Both the position numbers and the translations under genes were made by a program. A stretch of 37,310 bases of DNA. Origin: SIG565 sp045646145. GTDB lineage: Bacteria; Bacillota; Clostridia; Oscillospirales; Acutalibacteraceae. A model generated the notes under the pieces. It saw only the letters and a list, made by a program, of their open reading frames with translations. It did not search any database and was not told the origin of the DNA. The DNA lies in NCBI GenBank assembly GCA_045646145.1, contig JAZRKE010000085.1:1-37310 (forward strand), in the 5' to 3' direction. Below are positions 7,215-15,946 of this stretch, piece after piece. The stretch's first letter is position 1; each line of letters opens with the position of its first letter.

Positions 7215-7907
7215 ATGGATAAAAAAACACATCAAAAGAAAAACGGCGGCAACGCTTTTTACATTGTACTATCCCTTTGCTTAATAGCTGTAGGGGTTGC
7301 GGCATGGAGTGCAGTATCGGCATTCAGCGATTTTAAAGCTCAGGAAAATATTATTCCCGAAATAGAAGTCCCTGCACCCACACCCGACACCGAAACACCG
7401 GTTACATCGGAATTACCCAAGGTAGAATACGAAAAACCTGAGGTACCGAAAGAAGAAAATGAACCTGAGGTGAAACCTCAAGCCAGTGCCACGGCGGAAT
7501 ACTTTTTAATGCCTATAGATGCGGGGAATATCCTCAAGAATTTCGATGAGACTGCATTGCAATATTCCAAAACAATGAACGATATGCGGCTGCATTTAGG
7601 TATTGATATTTCGGCAGAAAGCGGCGCAAAAGTAAAATCGGCAGGCAAAGGCAAGGTTACTGAAATTTATGATGACTCAAACTTTGGTTATACCGTTGTA
7701 ATTGACCACGGAAACTCGATTATCGCAAAATACTGCGGAATGGCAACCGATTTGGCGGTGGCGGTGGGTGATACGGTTGATGCCGGTACCGAAATCGGAA
7801 ATGTAGGAACGGTTCCCTGTGAGAGTCTGGATGACACACACCTGCATTTTGAAATGTATAAGGACGGTAAGGCGGTATCGCCGCTCAGCACTATGAATAT
7901 GCAATAA
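7215..7907 (+). CDS. spoIIQ: SpoIIQ-like M23 (LytM) family protein
   Basis: A 230-residue protein: short cytoplasmic N-terminus, one membrane segment (about 15-37), a Pro/Glu-rich linker (50-90) and a C-terminal LytM domain. In the family SpoIIQ is the forespore partner of SpoIIIAH in the engulfment channel. The zinc ligands appear intact: His127 and Asp131 in HLGID, His209 and His211 in HLHFE, so it resembles clostridial SpoIIQ that keeps metal rather than the degenerate B. subtilis form. The frame is open from 7179, but ATG 7215 has a GGAGG site 10 bases upstream and is chosen. A weak forespore-type promoter (GTATA, 17 bp, AATACTA at 7166-7194) lies just upstream, with a very short leader. 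It could instead be another membrane M23 peptidase; no spoIID neighbour is visible. Confidence 0.72.
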   Translation: MDKKTHQKKNGGNAFYIVLSLCLIAVGVAAWSAVSAFSDFKAQENIIPEIEVPAPTPDTETPVTSELPKVEYEKPEVPKEENEPEVKPQASATAEYFLMPIDAGNILKNFDETALQYSKTMNDMRLHLGIDISAESGAKVKSAGKGKVTEIYDDSNFGYTVVIDHGNSIIAKYCGMATDLAVAVGDTVDAGTEIGNVGTVPCESLDDTHLHFEMYKDGKAVSPLSTMNMQ

Positions 7908-7909
7908 TA

Positions 7910-8106
7910 GTGAAATATTTAGCTTCGCTAAATGTGAAATAATATCTGACGATATTGTTAAATATTTGTGTGCACCCAAATGTGAAATTAAATAAATCCC
8001 ATACACCACGGGTGTATTTCACAGCGCCAGCTATTTCACAGTGCAAAGCATTATTTCACAAATCCAATATTGGATTTATTTCACTGCACGCAAAGCGTGC
8101 CACGCC
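7910..8106. repeat. Multi-branched palindromic repeat, GTGAAAT heptamer type
   Basis: GTGAAAT occurs at 7910, 7934 and 7982, and its reverse complement ATTTCAC at 8016, 8033, 8053 and 8078. Short perfect hairpins fill the intervals (TTTAGC-TTC-GCTAAA, AATATC-GATATT, AAATCCAATATTGGATTT, GCACGC-AAA-GCGTGC). The layout matches the element at 73-202 with another heptamer. It begins within the last bases after the SpoIIQ-like gene and may influence its mRNA end. Confidence 0.7.
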
Positions 8107-8129
8107 GCCGACCAGTCGTTTAGCGGCAA

Positions 8130-8167
8130 TAAAAAAGCGTGTTAGGATTTACCCTAATACGCTTTTT
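8130..8167 (-). terminator. Terminator of the nusA-infB-ribF operon, overlapping the ribF stop
   Basis: AAAAAGCGTGTTAGG (8132-8146) pairs with the segment at 8152-8167. On the minus strand the stem runs through the final ribF codons and ends in TTTTTT. It closes the nine-gene operon. Confidence 0.8.
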
Positions 8168-9008
8168 GTATATCATTTATAATATTTTCCTTAAGCTCTT
8201 GGATGCTTTCAAATTTCTGCTCAGGTCTTATAAAGTTAAGCAGTTTAACATTTATTATACTTCCGTAAACATCGCCCGAAAAATCATAAATATAGGTCTC
8301 TGCCATAATTTTTTCGGTCTGAAAGCTCGGCCGCATACCTACATTGGTAATGCCACTATAGGTCTTGCCATATACGGTAATTTCCGATTTATAAACACCG
8401 AACCTCACCCTGACCAAAGAATCGGGATAAAGCTGATTAACGGTTGGAAAACCGATGGTTCTTCCCCGCTTATCGCCATGTATAACCTGCGCATTAAATC
8501 CGAAAGGCTCGGATAAAAAGTTATTAGCCTCGGCGACCATACCCTGTTCTAAAAGCTCTCTAATATAGGTTGAGGATATTACCCTGCCTTGTGCCGTAAC
8601 GGGCTGAGCCTCAATAAACTTGATTTCGTTTTTTTGGCAAAAGTCTTTCAGTACACCTGTATCACCCTCGCCGTTTTTGCCAAAACGGTAGTTAAAGCCA
8701 CAGCAGATAACTGCGGGGTTAAATTCATTTTTCAAAAAGTTTAAAAATTCCTCTGGCGAATTATCCCGAATTTTTAGAAAATCGAGGTAAAAAACCTCAT
8801 TTATTCCGTTTTTTATAAGAATTTCACGCTTTTTAATAGGGTTGGTCAGCAGATTTTTATCCCCGGAAATAATGCTTTTTGGCGGCTCGGGAAAAGCCAC
8901 CGCTATAGGTTTAAAGCCGCTCGAAACTGCGGCATTTATTACAGATAGATGTCCTTTATGCACACCGTCAAAGGTGCCGAGTGCTACCGCAGTTTTAATT
9001 TTAATCAC
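8154..9008 (-). CDS. ribF: Bifunctional riboflavin kinase / FAD synthetase
   Basis: Converts riboflavin to FMN and FMN to FAD with ATP in the cytoplasm. The 284-residue protein has the usual two domains. The N-terminal nucleotidyltransferase carries GTFDGVHKGH (11-20), CCGFNYRFGKNGEGD (about 98-112) and ISSTYIREL. The C-terminal riboflavin kinase domain carries HGDKRGRTIGFPTVN (about 175-190) and the TNVGMRPSF segment. Length is typical of the family. It is the last gene of the infB operon, the classical position after truB in Firmicutes. No FMN riboswitch is visible upstream. The coding end is embedded in the operon terminator. Confidence 0.95.
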   Translation of the reverse strand: MIKIKTAVALGTFDGVHKGHLSVINAAVSSGFKPIAVAFPEPPKSIISGDKNLLTNPIKKREILIKNGINEVFYLDFLKIRDNSPEEFLNFLKNEFNPAVICCGFNYRFGKNGEGDTGVLKDFCQKNEIKFIEAQPVTAQGRVISSTYIRELLEQGMVAEANNFLSEPFGFNAQVIHGDKRGRTIGFPTVNQLYPDSLVRVRFGVYKSEITVYGKTYSGITNVGMRPSFQTEKIMAETYIYDFSGDVYGSIINVKLLNFIRPEQKFESIQELKENIINDIQKAY

Positions 9009-9016
9009 CTTACCCC

Positions 9017-9056
9017 TATTGTAATGTTGTAGGGACCGACGAGATGGCGGTCCGCT
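9017..9056. repeat. Intergenic GC-rich palindrome fragment
   Basis: The truB-ribF gap holds GTAGGGACCGACGAGATGG followed by CGGTCCGC. The GGACCG and CGGTCC halves pair. It resembles the widespread GTAGGGG...CG...CCGCCCG intergenic repeats of Clostridia genomes. It abuts an ATTACGC heptamer copy. Confidence 0.4.
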
Positions 9057-9057
9057 A

Positions 9058-9071
9058 ATTACGCATTATGC
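9058..9071. repeat. ATTACGC heptamer copy at the truB stop codon
   Basis: ATTACGC-ATTATGC supplies the truB C-terminal codons and stop (CAT AAT GCG TAA), the same arrangement as at 4072-4095. Confidence 0.5.
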
Positions 9072-9943
9072 AAAATACACTTAATTCTTATTTCATTATT
9101 TTCTTTATCGACCATACCTATACCCAGAAATTCATTTGCCTTAGCTATACGCACAAACTCGCCATGCTCAATCACAGTAAAGCGAAGCCTATTAATATCG
9201 AGCTTGCCGCCGTTTAAAAATCGGGTGGCTTGTTTTTCACTCACCTGAATTTTTCTCAGGTGCTCTACCGCTTTTTCCTCGCTTATAAGGTAATCCGAAA
9301 TGTTATCTTCATTCAAATCATCTAGATTAACACTGTCCGATAATGAAAAGCCTGAGGTAAAATCGCGGCGAAGATCCTTTAATGTGGCGCCGCAACCGAG
9401 CATTTCACCTATATCGCGGCAAAGGGAACGGATATATGTACCCTTAGAGCACTTAATTTCTACCGTAATTTCGTTATTATGGAATTCTCCTTTAGGCGTT
9501 ATAGAATAAACCGTTACCTGCCTTGCGGGTATTTCGACCTTTTCGCCCTTACGCGCGAGTTTATACATAGGCACACCGCCCTGCTTTATGGCGCTATAGG
9601 CAGGCGGTACCTGCGAAATTTCACCCACAAATTCACAAAAAGCATTTAAGACCTGTTCTTCGGTAAGGTTGACGGGATTTTCACAAATTACATTACCGGT
9701 TATATCATCGGTATCGGTTGTCTTACCGAATAAAAAGGTGGCGGTATAAGCCTTATCGGCTTCGAGCAAAAAGGAAGAAAGAACCGTTGCTCTGCCTACA
9801 AAAATCGGCAGTACACCCGTAGCCATAGGGTCGAGGGTGCCTGTGTGCCCCACACGGCGCGTGCCAGCGCATTTTCTAACCTTTGCCACCGCACCAAAGG
9901 AGGTTATACCCTCAGGTTTATTGATTATCAGTAGCCCTTGCAT
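9059..9943 (-). CDS. truB: tRNA pseudouridine(55) synthase
   Basis: Isomerises U55 in the T-loop of tRNAs to pseudouridine. The 294-residue sequence has the TruB hallmarks: INKPEGITSF (7-16), the catalytic Asp38 in GTLDPMATGVLP, the Tyr-containing KAYTATFLFGKTTDTDDITG, and CSKGTYIRSLCRDIGEMLG. A C-terminal PUA-like extension follows. The start overlaps the end of nrnA by 26 bases and has a GGAGG site 6 bases before it, so the two are translationally coupled. The last residues (His-Asn-Ala) come from a repeat copy. Confidence 0.95.
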   Translation of the reverse strand: MQGLLIINKPEGITSFGAVAKVRKCAGTRRVGHTGTLDPMATGVLPIFVGRATVLSSFLLEADKAYTATFLFGKTTDTDDITGNVICENPVNLTEEQVLNAFCEFVGEISQVPPAYSAIKQGGVPMYKLARKGEKVEIPARQVTVYSITPKGEFHNNEITVEIKCSKGTYIRSLCRDIGEMLGCGATLKDLRRDFTSGFSLSDSVNLDDLNEDNISDYLISEEKAVEHLRKIQVSEKQATRFLNGGKLDINRLRFTVIEHGEFVRIAKANEFLGIGMVDKENNEIRIKCILHNA

Positions 9944-10901
9944 CGTTTTCCTCCAAGGCGGCTCTTACTGCAGCCAGAATCTGAGCCTTAACCACACTGA
10001 GCTTACCTGTTAGTGTGCAGCCTGCCGCGCCCTTATGTCCGCCGCCGCCAAGAGATTTGCAAATTTCACTTGCATTAAGCGGCTCGTAGGTGCGAAGCGA
10101 GATTTTATATGTGTCATCCTCGGTCTGCTTAATAGATACGCCAACCAAAACTCCCTGTACAGAGCGCGAAATTACCGCAACTCCCTCAAGGTCGCTCGGC
10201 TCACAGCCCGACTTCTCCTGCATATCTTTAGTAACAGTAAGCACTATACAGCGGTTTGAAAAATGGAATTCTGCCGTATCAAGCACCATTTTTTCAAGTA
10301 GGAGCCGTGCTCTCGACTTGGTATCAAACATAAGGCGGTTAATCTCAGCCGCATTTATGCCGATTTTCAGAAGCTGTGCCGCTATTAAATGGGTTTTCGC
10401 CGTTACATTTGAATATTTAAAGCAACCCGTATCGGTAGCAAGGCCTGTGTAAAGGCACTCTGCCATTAAGGGTGTAATGGTAACCGAAAGCTTCTTCAAA
10501 ATTTCATAAATGCACTCAGCCGTAGCACTGGCATCCGCGTCAAGATAAAGATTTTTAGCATATCGCGTATTTGAAATATGGTGGTCGATGCAGATATCCA
10601 CCCTGTCCTTACAGGATTCATAAAGCTCACCTAAGAGTTTTGCGTCGGCAACATCGACCGCTACTATTGTTTTATAGTCGATAGGTGTAAGGGCGGCCTT
10701 TTTAACAAAATAATCGTACCGCGCGGGTATATCATCATTGCACACGACATAGGCCTTCTTGCCCATACTCTGAAGCCCTAAAGCGAGTGCGTAGGCACTA
10801 CCCAACGTATCACCGTCAGGCGATACGTGGGTTAAAATTATAAAATCATCATTTTCTTGCAAAAATTGACATACGGCACGGCAATTTATCATTTTACTCA
10901 T
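9918..10901 (-). CDS. nrnA: DHH phosphoesterase, NrnA-type nanoRNase / pAp phosphatase
   Basis: Degrades very short RNAs and dephosphorylates 3'-phosphoadenosine 5'-phosphate. The 327-residue protein has the DHH domain motifs THVSPDGDTLGS (24-35), VAVDVADA, IDHHISN and TDTGCFKYSN. The C-terminal DHHA1 domain carries GGGGHKGAAGC, all expected metal and substrate residues. It sits between rbfA and truB as in other Firmicutes. ATG 10901 has an AAAGGA site. Nothing appears unusual. Confidence 0.93.
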   Translation of the reverse strand: MSKMINCRAVCQFLQENDDFIILTHVSPDGDTLGSAYALALGLQSMGKKAYVVCNDDIPARYDYFVKKAALTPIDYKTIVAVDVADAKLLGELYESCKDRVDICIDHHISNTRYAKNLYLDADASATAECIYEILKKLSVTITPLMAECLYTGLATDTGCFKYSNVTAKTHLIAAQLLKIGINAAEINRLMFDTKSRARLLLEKMVLDTAEFHFSNRCIVLTVTKDMQEKSGCEPSDLEGVAVISRSVQGVLVGVSIKQTEDDTYKISLRTYEPLNASEICKSLGGGGHKGAAGCTLTGKLSVVKAQILAAVRAALEENDARATDNQ

Positions 10902-10929
10902 AATTTTATTCCTTTAATCAGTGTCGCCA

Positions 10930-11271
10930 CTAATCATTAAATCCTTCAATAATTTTAGAGATATTTGCACTGATATTTATGGAATCATCGGCTACAAAGC
11001 GAAGCTCAGGCACCTTTCTGAGCTTAAGTGATGCCCCAAGCTCTCGGCGCAGATATCCGCTAGCCCCTTTTAGCGCCTTGACCGATTCAACCGTTTTATC
11101 CTTTCCCTCAATGGCGCTAACATATATAGTAGCGTAGGAGAGGTCTCCCGATACATCCACCTTAACTATGCTCAAGAGTTTGCTTACCCTCGGGTCCTTA
11201 ACCTCGCGGAGTAACTGGGAGAGTGCTATCTTAATATCGGAGGTAATTCGGTTAATTTTATATCCTGCCAT
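10930..11271 (-). CDS. rbfA: Ribosome-binding factor A
   Basis: Late 30S maturation factor acting on the 5' end of 16S rRNA. The 113-residue protein has the single KH-like RbfA domain with LLREVKDPRV and GYLRRELGASLKLRKVPELRFVADDS. Its ATG shares one base with the infB stop (TAATG), a translational coupling arrangement. The length is typical. Confidence 0.95.
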   Translation of the reverse strand: MAGYKINRITSDIKIALSQLLREVKDPRVSKLLSIVKVDVSGDLSYATIYVSAIEGKDKTVESVKALKGASGYLRRELGASLKLRKVPELRFVADDSINISANISKIIEGFND

Positions 11272-13808
11272 TAGTCCTTATATTCCTCCATAATAAAGGC
11301 TTCGAACTGGTCGCCCTCTTTAATATCGCCAAATTTATCAAGACCTATACCACATTCATAGCCCTGAACAACTTCCTTAACGTCATCCTTAAAGCGTCTG
11401 AGTGAGTCAATCTTATCCTCGGTTATAACAATACCGTCACGAACAACACGGATTTGAGCCGCCCTTGTTACCCTGCCGCTTGTTATATAGCATCCTGCAA
11501 TGGTGCCAACACCCGAAATTTTATAGGTTGTTCTAACCTCGGCATTACCGATAATAACCTCACGGAATTTCGGTGCGAGCATACCCTTCATAGCGGCTTC
11601 AATTTCCTCAATACAGTTGTAAATTACACGGTAGAGGCGAACATCAACACCCTCGCGTTCGGCAATTTCCTTAGCAACGTTATCGGGTCTTACATTAAAT
11701 CCGACAATGATTGCACCTGCTGTTTGAGCGAGAACCACGTCCGACTCGTTAACGGCGCCAACGGCTCCGTGAATTACGCGAACCTTAACCTCCTCATTTG
11801 AGAGCTTTTCAAGGTTCTCTCTTACAGCCTCAACCGAGCCCTGAACATCGGCCTTAACAATGATGTTAAGCTCTTTCAGGTCGCCCTCTGAGAACTTGTC
11901 AAAGAGGTTGTCAAGTGTTACCTTCTGTTTAGAATTAAATAATTCTTCCTTCTGCTTTTGCTTTCTCTGTTCAACAAGCTGACGAGCCAAACGTTCATCC
12001 GATACCGCATCGAAGCCGTCTCCTGCCGCAGGGGTCTCGGCAAGACCCGCAATCTCAACAGGAACCGACGGACCTGCCGATTTTACCTTCTTGCCGTTCT
12101 CATTAGTCATAACACGAACTCTACCTACTGAGGTACCGGCAACGATAATATCACCCTCGTTGAGTGTACCGTTTTGTACAAGCAAGGTAGCAATCGGGCC
12201 TCTGCCCTTATCGAGTCGCGCTTCAATTACAACACCCTTGGCGCGCCTGTCAGGGTTAGCCTTTAATTCCATCATTTCGGCTACAAGCAAGATGCTCTCA
12301 AGCAACTCATCTATACCTTTTTGGGTCTTGGCAGAAACGGGAACACAGATGGTCTCACCGCCCCACTCCTCAGGAACGATGGAGTGTTCGGTTAACTGCT
12401 GCTTAACCGTTTCGGGATTAGCCTCGGGCTTATCCATCTTATTAATAGCCACAATAATCTGTACGCCTGCGGCTTTGGCGTGGTTAATAGCCTCTACAGT
12501 CTGCGGCATAATACCGTCATCAGCCGCTACAACCAGTACCGCTATATCGGTAGCCATAGCACCGCGCTGACGCATTGCAGTAAATGCGGCGTGTCCGGGG
12601 GTGTCAAGGAAGGTAATATCCTGTCCCTTACAGTTAACCCTGTACGCACCGATAGCCTGTTTAATACCGCCTGCCTCTGTATCGGTAACGGCGGAATTAC
12701 GGATAGCGTCTAAGAGGGACGTCTTACCGTGGTCAACGTGTCCCATAACAACAACAACGGGACTTCTCGGCTTTAGGCTTTCCTCGGTGTCAGGAGTATC
12801 GTCCATAATCTGCTCTTCAATGGTTACAACAACGGCTTTTTCTATCTTTGCGCCCATTTCGGTAACAACAATTTCGGCAGTGTCGTAGTCAATTACCTGA
12901 TTAACGGTAGCCATCATACCGAGCTTCATAAGATTTTTAATAACCTCAGCCGCGGTTTTCTTGAGTGCGGCAGCAAGCTCGCCAACAGTAATTTCTTCTC
13001 CAACCGTTACTGTAACGGGTGTTTTCTTAATCTTCTCGAGCTGCATTCTGCGAAGCTTATCGGCCTCGGTCTCACGCTTAGCGCCTTGCGGACGGCGGTA
13101 ATCCTGTGATTTCTGTTTTATCTTCTGCTTGCGCGAATAGTTATCGTGCATAGTATTAGCAGGTGCAATGGTTTCATACTTTTCATTGTATTTTTCCATA
13201 TCTACCTGAACCGTGCGGGTATCAACATGGCGAAGCTGAGCAGGTCCGCGATTGGGAGCGGCACCCGGCACCTTTTCCTTTTTAGGCGGGAATACCATCG
13301 GTTTTTCCTGAGCCTTTTGGGGCTCTGCCTTCTTGGGCTCTGCCTTTTGGGACTCTGCCTTTTTGGGCTCTGGCTTCTTGGGCTCCGCTTTTTTAGGTTC
13401 CGCTTTTTTAGGTTCTTGCTTTTTAGGTTCCGCTATTTTAGGTTCTTGCTTTTTAGGTTCTTCCTTTTTAGGCTCGGGTTTGGGCTCTTTAGCCCTCTTT
13501 TCTGCCTCAGCAGCCGCCTTTAACTGTTCAAGAATAGCCATCTGCTCAGCAAGTTTTTTATCCTTCTCGGCGCGACGAGCCTGGGCTGCTGCCATACGTG
13601 CATCCTCGCCCGTCTTAAAATATTCATCAAAGTTTTTAACCGCGTTGGCTTTAGTCATAACCTCAAAAATTATATCAAGGTCTCTTTCATCCAGCGTAGC
13701 GCCCGTTTTTTTGGCCTGGCCTGTGTGCTTTTCTAAAATAGCAGTAATTTCCTTGGAAGCAATCGCGAAATCCTTAGCGGCATCGCTGACCTTATATTTA
13801 ATCATCAT
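11271..13808 (-). CDS. infB: Translation initiation factor IF-2
   Basis: GTPase that places fMet-tRNA on the 30S subunit. The 845-residue product has a Lys/Glu/Pro-rich N-terminal linker with EPKKA/EPKKQ pentads (about 110-165), an IF2_N domain (EITVGELAAALKK), the GTPase domain (P-loop GHVDHGKT 356-363, DTPGHAAF, NKMD, SAK), and C-terminal domains II-IV. Switch I reads AGGIKQAIGA, with Lys383 where the family usually has the Mg-binding Thr (GGITQ). The start is placed at ATG 13808, 10 bases after GGAGG, rather than the in-frame TTG at 13814. It is the central gene of the operon, overlapping rbfA by one base. Confidence 0.95.
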   Translation of the reverse strand: MMIKYKVSDAAKDFAIASKEITAILEKHTGQAKKTGATLDERDLDIIFEVMTKANAVKNFDEYFKTGEDARMAAAQARRAEKDKKLAEQMAILEQLKAAAEAEKRAKEPKPEPKKEEPKKQEPKIAEPKKQEPKKAEPKKAEPKKPEPKKAESQKAEPKKAEPQKAQEKPMVFPPKKEKVPGAAPNRGPAQLRHVDTRTVQVDMEKYNEKYETIAPANTMHDNYSRKQKIKQKSQDYRRPQGAKRETEADKLRRMQLEKIKKTPVTVTVGEEITVGELAAALKKTAAEVIKNLMKLGMMATVNQVIDYDTAEIVVTEMGAKIEKAVVVTIEEQIMDDTPDTEESLKPRSPVVVVMGHVDHGKTSLLDAIRNSAVTDTEAGGIKQAIGAYRVNCKGQDITFLDTPGHAAFTAMRQRGAMATDIAVLVVAADDGIMPQTVEAINHAKAAGVQIIVAINKMDKPEANPETVKQQLTEHSIVPEEWGGETICVPVSAKTQKGIDELLESILLVAEMMELKANPDRRAKGVVIEARLDKGRGPIATLLVQNGTLNEGDIIVAGTSVGRVRVMTNENGKKVKSAGPSVPVEIAGLAETPAAGDGFDAVSDERLARQLVEQRKQKQKEELFNSKQKVTLDNLFDKFSEGDLKELNIIVKADVQGSVEAVRENLEKLSNEEVKVRVIHGAVGAVNESDVVLAQTAGAIIVGFNVRPDNVAKEIAEREGVDVRLYRVIYNCIEEIEAAMKGMLAPKFREVIIGNAEVRTTYKISGVGTIAGCYITSGRVTRAAQIRVVRDGIVITEDKIDSLRRFKDDVKEVVQGYECGIGLDKFGDIKEGDQFEAFIMEEYKD
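13300..13490. repeat. Tandem 15-base coding repeats in infB
   Basis: About a dozen imperfect 15-base units (each encoding a Glu-Pro-Lys-Lys-Ala/Gln pentad) lie in the IF-2 N-terminal linker. Unit number is likely to vary between strains through slippage. Confidence 0.7.
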
Positions 13809-13823
13809 GGGCAAATTTCCTCC

Positions 13824-14117
13824 TTAATTCTGTCTGCAAATGGATTGTGCAAATCCCTTATCGTGAAGAGAGATTATTCCGCATTTTTTGCCTACGGCTC
13901 GGCTGAGTGTTTCCATATCGCATTCTAATACGATAATCGGCACTTTTTCACCCGCAAAGAAGCTTATCTCCTTGCGGCTTTTATCGGACACATCACTCGC
14001 CAACACTATTAAATGAGCTTTTTTTGCCTTTATGCTGCCCACTGCGGCGTCCATACCGTATCCGAGTTTGTCTGCCTTTGAGGCAAAACCCAAAAGGGTT
14101 AATATTTTACTGTTCAT
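13824..14117 (-). CDS. ylxQ: YlxQ, L7Ae/L30e-family RNA-binding protein
   Basis: A 97-residue single-domain protein of the ribosomal L7Ae/L30e group (LLGFASKADKLGYGMDA, LIVLASDVSDKSRKEI, and VPIIV strand). YlxQ proteins bind kink-turn RNA, but the physiological target in bacteria is uncertain. It overlaps ylxR by 11 bases and precedes infB by 15 bases, the standard Firmicutes arrangement. Confidence 0.9.
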   Translation of the reverse strand: MNSKILTLLGFASKADKLGYGMDAAVGSIKAKKAHLIVLASDVSDKSRKEISFFAGEKVPIIVLECDMETLSRAVGKKCGIISLHDKGFAQSICRQN

Positions 14118-14376
14118 TCATTAAATCCTTTTCAAGTGTTGAATAAATCTCATCAGAAATCGGTGTTTTAAAGGTGCGCTCAAGTCTTTTCTGCTTGTGC
14201 GCTTTTTTAAGGCATTCAGCACTCGGGCAAATATAAGCGCCTCTGCCGTTCATTTTACCCCTCGAATCAATTTTAATTTCATCCTCGGGTGTCTTGACAA
14301 TGCGGATAAGAGTCTGCTTCGGTTTCATTTCACCACAGCCGACACACATACGCATTGGAATTTTTCTCGTCTGCAT
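14107..14376 (-). CDS. ylxR: YlxR / RnpM (DUF448) RNA-binding protein
   Basis: An 89-residue YlxR-family protein. It carries the family signature MRMCVGCGEMKPKQTLIRIV near the N-terminus and GRGAYICPSAECLKKA in the middle. B. subtilis YlxR (RnpM) is reported to modulate RNase P; that role here is by family only. Its ATG overlaps the nusA stop (TAATG). Confidence 0.92.
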   Translation of the reverse strand: MQTRKIPMRMCVGCGEMKPKQTLIRIVKTPEDEIKIDSRGKMNGRGAYICPSAECLKKAHKQKRLERTFKTPISDEIYSTLEKDLMNEQ

Positions 14377-15437
14377 TATTCCTCACCGTAAAATCCGCTT
14401 TCGGGACGTATATCAATCTTCCAGCCTGTAAGCTTCGCTGCAAGACGTGCATTCTGACCTTTATTGCCAATAGCAAGGGACAACTGGGAATCGGGAACGG
14501 TAACACGGCAAATCTTGGGGCTTTCGCTCTCAATTTCAACCGATAAAACCTTTGCAGGAGAAAGTGCCTCACCGATAAATACTACAGGGTCATCACTGTA
14601 TTTAACAATATCAATTTTCTCGCCCTTTAACTCCTCAACTATGTTGTTAACTCTGGCACCCCTCTGTCCTATACAGGCGCCTACAGGGTCAACCTCAGGG
14701 TCGGGACTGAATACCGCAAGCTTTGTTCTAGAACCTGCCTGACGGGATACCGACTTGATTTCAATAGTACCGTCAAAAATTTCGGGAACCTCGGTCTCAA
14801 AAAGACGCTTTACTAACCCCGGATGTGTGCGCGAAATCATAATTTTCGGGCCCTTTTCGGTGTCCTTGACATCCACCACATAAACCTTGATGTGGTCGCC
14901 CTCTCTGAGTTCCTCATCCGGCACCTGTTCGAGTTTTGGTAAAATGGTCTCGGTTTTACCTATGGTTACATTGGCGTTACCGGTTTTGGGGTCAATCTGC
15001 TGAACAACGGCGGTAAGTAATTCATGGTTTCTGTCCTGAAACTCGGCTATTGTCTGGTTTCTCTCAACCTCGCGAATTCCCTGACGGATAACGTGTTTTG
15101 CAGTCTGTGCCACAATTCTGCCGAACTGCTTGGTGTTAAGGGCAATGTCAACAAAGCCATTGACAACTGCCTTTTTGTCAATTTTAATAGCATCCTCGGC
15201 GGTAATTTCGGTGAGAGGGTCGGTAACAGTTTCTACAACGGTCTTTCTCACGGTTACCGAAAATACCATCTTCTCGGTATCAATAACACAGGTAACATTA
15301 TCGTTATTACCGTAATCCTTTCTCAGCGCCACAACTATAGCGTTGGCTATCTTTTCGGCCAAATACTTCTGGGGGATTTCACGCTCCTCCTCCATAAATT
15401 TAAGTGCTGCAAAAAATTCTTTAGTATCTTTATTCAT
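14376..15437 (-). CDS. nusA: Transcription termination/antitermination protein NusA
   Basis: A 353-residue NusA with an N-terminal RNA polymerase-binding domain (1-125), an S1 domain (GTVQ-like start replaced by LLTAVVQQIDPKTGNANV, about 130-200), and two KH domains (DPVGACIGQRGARVNNIVEEL and SLAIGNKGQNARLAAKLTGWKIDI). It stops just after KH2 and lacks the acidic C-terminal repeats of E. coli NusA, as is usual in Firmicutes. It is the second gene after rimP and may feed back on the leader hairpins of its own operon. Confidence 0.95.
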   Translation of the reverse strand: MNKDTKEFFAALKFMEEEREIPQKYLAEKIANAIVVALRKDYGNNDNVTCVIDTEKMVFSVTVRKTVVETVTDPLTEITAEDAIKIDKKAVVNGFVDIALNTKQFGRIVAQTAKHVIRQGIREVERNQTIAEFQDRNHELLTAVVQQIDPKTGNANVTIGKTETILPKLEQVPDEELREGDHIKVYVVDVKDTEKGPKIMISRTHPGLVKRLFETEVPEIFDGTIEIKSVSRQAGSRTKLAVFSPDPEVDPVGACIGQRGARVNNIVEELKGEKIDIVKYSDDPVVFIGEALSPAKVLSVEIESESPKICRVTVPDSQLSLAIGNKGQNARLAAKLTGWKIDIRPESGFYGEE

Positions 15438-15470
15438 TTTCCAATCAACCTTTCCGTTGTTATTTAAAAT

Positions 15471-15926
15471 TTAAAAATTCATATCATCAAGCCTTACGGC
15501 TACAATGTCTTTTTTCTCTAAATAAATGTGCTCACTCGGTGTTTCAATCTCTACACCGCCGTCGTATTTTATAAGCTTACCTGAAAGCTCCTTAGAGCCT
15601 GAGTATGCCTTATATAGCTTTACCTTAACATCACTTCCTATAAAACGTTCGAAGTGCTCAGGTCGGGTGAGGCTTCGTTCAAGCCCCGGAGAACAAACCT
15701 CTAAATAGTAGGATTTATCTATCGGGTCGGCTTCATCAATAATCGGGTCAATCGCGTGGGAAACGGCTGTGCAGTCATCAATGTGAATTCCGTCCTCCTT
15801 ATCGATAAACACCCTTAAATAGTAGGAGGCGCCCTCCTTTAAAAAGCGGACATCCCAAAGAGTTACGCCTTGAGCCTCAACCGTGTCTTTAATAAGAGCA
15901 AATATTCTATCGGTTACACTTGCCAT
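15471..15926 (-). CDS. rimP: Ribosome maturation factor RimP
   Basis: Assists 30S assembly. The 151-residue protein has LWDVRFLKEGASYYLRVFIDKEDGIHIDDCTAVSHAIDP and YYLEVCSPGLERSL, the RimP signatures. The frame is open to 15974, but ATG 15926 with AAAGGA upstream fits the family start. The upstream extension covers a leader hairpin and is not coding. First gene of the nine-gene operon. Confidence 0.93.
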   Translation of the reverse strand: MASVTDRIFALIKDTVEAQGVTLWDVRFLKEGASYYLRVFIDKEDGIHIDDCTAVSHAIDPIIDEADPIDKSYYLEVCSPGLERSLTRPEHFERFIGSDVKVKLYKAYSGSKELSGKLIKYDGGVEIETPSEHIYLEKKDIVAVRLDDMNF

Positions 15927-15946
15927 ATAATCATTCCTTTCATTTC

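Noticed and set aside
8150..9060. FMN riboswitch near ribF
   Set aside because: ribF is inside the infB operon with a 50-base upstream gap; no riboswitch core or long leader is seen.
11454..13827. Several long open frames opposite infB (up to 164 codons)
   Set aside because: Shadow frames of the strongly conserved infB gene; no ribosome sites and repetitive Leu/Gly-Ser-rich translations.
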